Positions 6,033-8,222 of a DNA stretch of 8,222 bases are shown piece by piece (the stretch's first letter is position 1; each line of letters opens with the position of its first letter). The position numbers and the translations under genes were made by a program. The stretch lies in NCBI GenBank assembly GCA_041584755.1, contig JBFHDK010000098.1, positions 1 to 8,222 on the forward strand. The letters are read 5' to 3'. The notes below the pieces were generated by a model, which saw only the letters and a list, made by a program, of their open reading frames with translations, was not told the origin of the DNA and did no database searches. This stretch comes from HB2-32-21 sp003448675 (GTDB taxonomy: Bacteria > Pseudomonadota > Gammaproteobacteria > Pseudomonadales > Porticoccaceae).

Positions 6033-6443
6033 ATGTTGCGTTATGAAGATATTACCGTTGGCCAAGCGCTGCCAGCCCGCGACCACACCGCCTCCATCGT
6101 GCAGTTGTTTATGTACAACGCTGCTATCTGGAATCCCCACCGCATTCACTTCGACCATGCTTACGCCACCGAAGAGGAAGGGTATCCCGCCATCGTTCTT
6201 GACGGTCCTCTTCAGGGCGACTGGATTGGGCAGGTGGTAACCGACTGGATTGGTGAGGATGCGAGCCTGGTTTCCTTTGGGTACGCCAACCGGCGCGCCG
6301 CTTACCTGGGCGAAACCATGACTGCGGGTGGCCAGGTGGAGGAAAAAAATGACGACACCCGGGAAGTGAAAGTCAGCTTGTTTTTGAAAAATGCCGAAGG
6401 TGAAGTGACCATTCCCGGTCACGCGGTAGTCAGGTTTCCCTGA
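6033..6443 (+). CDS. MaoC-like enoyl-CoA hydratase subunit
   Basis: A 136-residue single hot-dog domain of the MaoC dehydratase family, which hydrates trans-2-enoyl-CoA or dehydrates 3-hydroxyacyl-CoA. The signature is WNPHRIHFDHAYA (33-45), with N34, P35, H36, H39 and D41. This corresponds to the hydratase loop of R-specific enoyl-CoA hydratases, where Asn-Pro-x-His follows the catalytic Asp; here the canonical GD before xNP is replaced by NAAIW, so which Asp and His act is unclear. YPAIVLDGPLQGDWIGQ (51-67) is the central hot-dog helix region. I chose the ATG at 6033, with GAGG at 6022-6025, 7 bases upstream; an upstream TTG at 6018 lies inside the preceding gene. With the preceding protein it would make a two-subunit hydratase like mycobacterial HadAB or ChsH1-ChsH2. 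A terminator follows. Confidence 0.87.
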   Translation: MLRYEDITVGQALPARDHTASIVQLFMYNAAIWNPHRIHFDHAYATEEEGYPAIVLDGPLQGDWIGQVVTDWIGEDASLVSFGYANRRAAYLGETMTAGGQVEEKNDDTREVKVSLFLKNAEGEVTIPGHAVVRFP

Positions 6444-6467
6444 TCCTTTGCGTTCTCAGGTGTGAAT

Positions 6468-6494
6468 AAAAAGCGGGCACTGGCCCGCTTTTTT
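6468..6494. terminator. Bidirectional terminator between the hydratase pair and mobA
   Basis: A perfect 6-base stem GCGGGC (6473-6478) and GCCCGC (6483-6488) with loop ACTG is flanked by five A (6468-6472) and six T (6489-6494), so A-T pairs can lengthen the stem. It lies 24 bases after the plus-strand hydratase stop and 5 bases after the minus-strand mobA stop at 6500-6502. It therefore serves both converging transcripts. Confidence 0.92.
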
Positions 6495-6499
6495 AATAC

Positions 6500-7084
6500 C
6501 TATAAACCGAGAGCCCGCCATTCTTTCGGGGTGTTGATATTGCTAAACCCCGACTGCTCCTCTGGCCCTGAAAGCGTCTGTGCCACGATATCGTCCAGCA
6601 CGGCGGCAAGGGCGTAATTTTTTTCCTCGCCGAAAATCCGGGTTTTCAGGTGGCGATGCACAGTTTTATTCAAATGAATTAACAGCGGAAAATAATGCCC
6701 CCCGTAGTGTGAGGCCGCGGCATGGTCCGCGGTACTGACAAGTTGTTTGAGTAGCGCACAATCCAGCAGCGGCATATCCACGGGCACTACTAATGCGCGT
6801 TGGGATGGATAGTGTTCGGCCAGGGTATAGAGGGCACCCAGGGGGCCGCAGTCGGGAAGGAGGTCGGCCAGGAAGCGTATGGCTTCGAGCCCTGGCGGTC
6901 TTTGGGCCTTAGGGTCCCGGCAGATAATAATCTCGTCGAACAGGTCGCAGGCCTGCAGTTTATTGAACATATATTCCAGTAAGGTGGACTGGCCCGTTTT
7001 GCTCTCGCCGAGCGGTAAAAGCGCTTTGTCCTGGCCCATGCGACGGGATTGACCGCCGGCGAGTATGGCGCCGATGAGCTTCAC
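6500..7084 (-). CDS. mobA: Molybdenum cofactor guanylyltransferase MobA
   Basis: A 194-residue cytoplasmic nucleotidyltransferase that joins GMP from GTP to molybdopterin-bound molybdenum, giving the molybdopterin guanine dinucleotide form used by DMSO-reductase-family enzymes. The N-terminal motif ILAGGQSRRMGQDKALL (7-23) is the GTP-binding signature, with K20. DCGPLGAL (78-85), VPVDMPLL (100-107, D103 as the probable Mg ligand) and the C-terminal FSNINTPKEW (180-189) complete the family set. The length matches E. coli MobA (about 194). The start is GTG at 7084-7082; the only alternative ATG would cut off the nucleotide-binding loop. Its ribosome site (TAGG) overlaps the moaE stop codon and the gap is only 6 bases, so translation is probably coupled to moaE. 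It is the last gene of the operon. Confidence 0.96.
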   Translation of the reverse strand: MKLIGAILAGGQSRRMGQDKALLPLGESKTGQSTLLEYMFNKLQACDLFDEIIICRDPKAQRPPGLEAIRFLADLLPDCGPLGALYTLAEHYPSQRALVVPVDMPLLDCALLKQLVSTADHAAASHYGGHYFPLLIHLNKTVHRHLKTRIFGEEKNYALAAVLDDIVAQTLSGPEEQSGFSNINTPKEWRALGL

Positions 7085-7090
7085 GTCGGC

Positions 7091-7564
7091 CTACCAGCGT
7101 TGGGCGGCTTGGCTGTCACTACTTTTGGCTTCCACCCAGCGCTCGCCCTCGGGGGTGTATTCTTTTTTCCAGAAAGGCGCATCCATTTTCAGGAAATCCA
7201 TGATGAACTGGCAGGCCTCGAAAGCTTCCCGACGGTGGCGGCTGGTAACGCCGACAAAGACGATGGGCTCGCCGGGGTAGAGCATGCCGACCCGGTGAAT
7301 AACGGTGACGTGGCCCAGAGCCCAGCGATGCCGCGCGGTGGCGATTATGGTTTCTAAAGCCTGCTCGGTCATACCGGGATAATGTTCCAGGTACATCGCA
7401 TTGACTGGGTTTTCCACGAGATCCCGCACCATACCGGTGAAGGTGACCAGGGCGCCATTGTCGCTGTCGTTTTGCGACAGTTGTTCGGCATGATCGGCGG
7501 GGCGAAAGGTCGCGTCCAGAATCTCTATCCGGGTGATGGCTTGTTCGGAGACAGGGCCGTTCAT
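7091..7564 (-). CDS. moaE: Molybdopterin synthase large subunit MoaE
   Basis: The 157-residue catalytic subunit of molybdopterin synthase. Two MoaD and two MoaE chains turn cyclic pyranopterin monophosphate into molybdopterin by inserting the dithiolene sulfurs. Diagnostic segments are GALVTFTGMVRD (37-48), YLEHYPGMTE (58-67), VIHRVGMLYPGEPIVFVGV (88-106), TSRHRREAFEACQFIMD (107-123) and FLKMDAPFWKKE (124-135). K126 and K133 correspond to E. coli K119 and K126, the active-site lysines, and H110-R111 to H103-R104. The C-terminus carries a short extra tail of about 10 residues. The ATG sits one base after the moaD stop (TGATATG), with a GGGGG ribosome site at 7571-7575, so translation is coupled to moaD. 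This fits the need for equal amounts of the two subunits. Confidence 0.97.
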   Translation of the reverse strand: MNGPVSEQAITRIEILDATFRPADHAEQLSQNDSDNGALVTFTGMVRDLVENPVNAMYLEHYPGMTEQALETIIATARHRWALGHVTVIHRVGMLYPGEPIVFVGVTSRHRREAFEACQFIMDFLKMDAPFWKKEYTPEGERWVEAKSSDSQAAQRW

Positions 7565-7565
7565 A

Positions 7566-7814
7566 TCAGCCCCCGGTAACCGGCGGGAAGAAGGCTACTT
7601 CATCGCCCTCGCTAATGGCTGCGTTATCTTTGGCCATGCGCTGGTTGACTGCCGCCAGCACGTTTTTATCGGCAAAGACTTCCGACCAGGGCTCACCCCT
7701 GGCTATCAGTGCGGCTCTGAGTCCGCCGACCGTGGCCACTGTTGGCAGTGGATGGTCGAGACTGGTGCAGCCGAGCTTTTCTCTTAGCTGGGCAAAAAAC
7801 AGGAGTTTGATCAT
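7566..7814 (-). CDS. moaD: Molybdopterin synthase sulfur carrier subunit MoaD
   Basis: An 82-residue ubiquitin-fold sulfur carrier. Its C-terminal Gly-Gly is adenylated by MoeB and thiocarboxylated, then inserted in the MoaE active site to donate sulfur. The N-terminus MIKLLFFAQLREKLG and the C-terminus GDEVAFFPPVTGG are classic, and the central VLAAVNQ is also conserved. I chose the ATG at 7814-7812 because it gives the normal family length (E. coli 81) and N-terminus. Its ribosome site is weak, however. An ATG at 7844, 13 bases after the moaC stop, has a better purine tract (AGAGAA) and would add ten residues. An ATG at 7898 would overlap moaC and is unlikely. It lies between moaC and moaE in the operon. 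Confidence 0.93.
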   Translation of the reverse strand: MIKLLFFAQLREKLGCTSLDHPLPTVATVGGLRAALIARGEPWSEVFADKNVLAAVNQRMAKDNAAISEGDEVAFFPPVTGG

Positions 7815-7857
7815 GGGTGCCCAATGGTTGGTTTCGAGGTGCATTGTGGGATTCTCT

Positions 7858-8222
7858 TTAATCCTGCGCCGGCGTCTGCCAGCGTCCGGTTTTGCCACCT
7901 TCTTTGCTCAGGACTTTAATGTTCTCAATGATCATGCCGGGGTCCACGGCCTTGCACATATCAAACAAAGTTAGCGCGGCGACGGACACTGCTGTGAGCG
8001 CTTCCATTTCGACGCCGGTTTTGCCATCAAGTTTGCAGCGGGCCTCGATGCGTATCCGGTTTTGTTCAACATCAAGTTCGAAATCCACCTGGACCTTACT
8101 TAACATCAGCGGGTGGCAGAGGGGGATCAGATCAGCGCAGCGCTTGGCGGCCTGAATCCCGGCAATGCGGGCGGTGGCTAGAACATCGCCCTTGGCGTGG
8201 CCGCCGTCGCGAATCAGCGCCA
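7858..8222 (-). CDS. moaC: Cyclic pyranopterin monophosphate synthase MoaC (5' end outside window)
   Basis: The C-terminal 120 or so residues of MoaC (full length about 160); the frame stays open to the right edge. MoaC works after MoaA and converts its 3',8-cyclo-GTP product to cyclic pyranopterin monophosphate, in the cytoplasm as a hexamer. The visible part has HAKGDVLATARIAGIQ, whose lysine (codon 8191-8193) matches the catalytic K51 of E. coli. Twenty-six residues on comes the LIPLCHPL histidine, equivalent to H77. GVEMEALTAVSVAAL and FDMCKAVDPGM follow, with the conserved Asp and Lys equivalent to D128 and K131. An in-frame ATG at 8106 is internal, not the start. The gene ends with TAA at 7860-7858 and leads into moaD. 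The operon's promoter and any upstream gene are outside the window. Confidence 0.96.
   Translation of the reverse strand, partial: ALIRDGGHAKGDVLATARIAGIQAAKRCADLIPLCHPLMLSKVQVDFELDVEQNRIRIEARCKLDGKTGVEMEALTAVSVAALTLFDMCKAVDPGMIIENIKVLSKEGGKTGRWQTPAQD

Noticed and set aside
7815..7898. Longer MoaD start at 7898
   Set aside because: It would overlap the end of moaC by about 40 bases and add a basic stretch foreign to the family. The start at 7844 remains possible.

Overview
This window looks like a piece of a moderately GC-rich proteobacterial chromosome, most likely gammaproteobacterial. The main evidence is the molybdenum cofactor set on the right. Its MoaC, MoaD and MoaE proteins resemble the Escherichia coli proteins closely, and the last 13 residues of MoaD match what I recall of the E. 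coli protein. Genes have ordinary Shine-Dalgarno sites, with ATG starts and one GTG start. I see no insertion sequences, RNA genes, CRISPR arrays or phage genes. A marine, hydrocarbon- or steroid-degrading gammaproteobacterium would fit the left half, but that is an impression and not a demonstrated assignment.

Layout. Positions 1-284 are an AT-rich leader with no convincing gene; it holds a perfect TATAAT box and a small palindrome just upstream of it. Three plus-strand genes follow, each with its own leader of about 95 to 155 bases or more: a D-aminoacylase-like amidohydrolase (285-2024, closed by a strong hairpin terminator), a luciferase-like monooxygenase of the TIGR03617 type (2178-3224), and a second luciferase-like monooxygenase of the TIGR03619 type (3320-4255). 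An alpha/beta hydrolase (4271-5047) lies on the minus strand and converges on the second monooxygenase with only 15 bases between the stops. It diverges from a small antibiotic-biosynthesis-monooxygenase-fold protein (5205-5492). Two single-domain hot-dog dehydratase genes follow (5573-6028 and 6033-6443), 4 bases apart and almost certainly co-translated. A bidirectional terminator at 6468-6494 separates this block from the minus-strand operon moaC-moaD-moaE-mobA, which enters from the right edge with moaC cut off by the window.

How the genes may work together. The right-hand operon is standard: MoaC helps make cyclic pyranopterin monophosphate, MoaD and MoaE convert it to molybdopterin, and MobA adds GMP to make the guanine dinucleotide cofactor. 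The left-hand block mixes flavin- or deazaflavin-dependent oxidation, hydrolysis, a cofactor-free oxygenase fold and enoyl-CoA hydration. This is the kind of set found in accessory catabolic clusters for terpenoid, steroid or other alicyclic acids. No acyl-CoA ligase, acyl-CoA dehydrogenase, thiolase or regulator lies in the window, so a shared pathway is inference only. The points most worth a second look are the missing canonical metal-ligand histidines in the amidohydrolase, the cofactor of the two monooxygenases, and the split hydratase pair.
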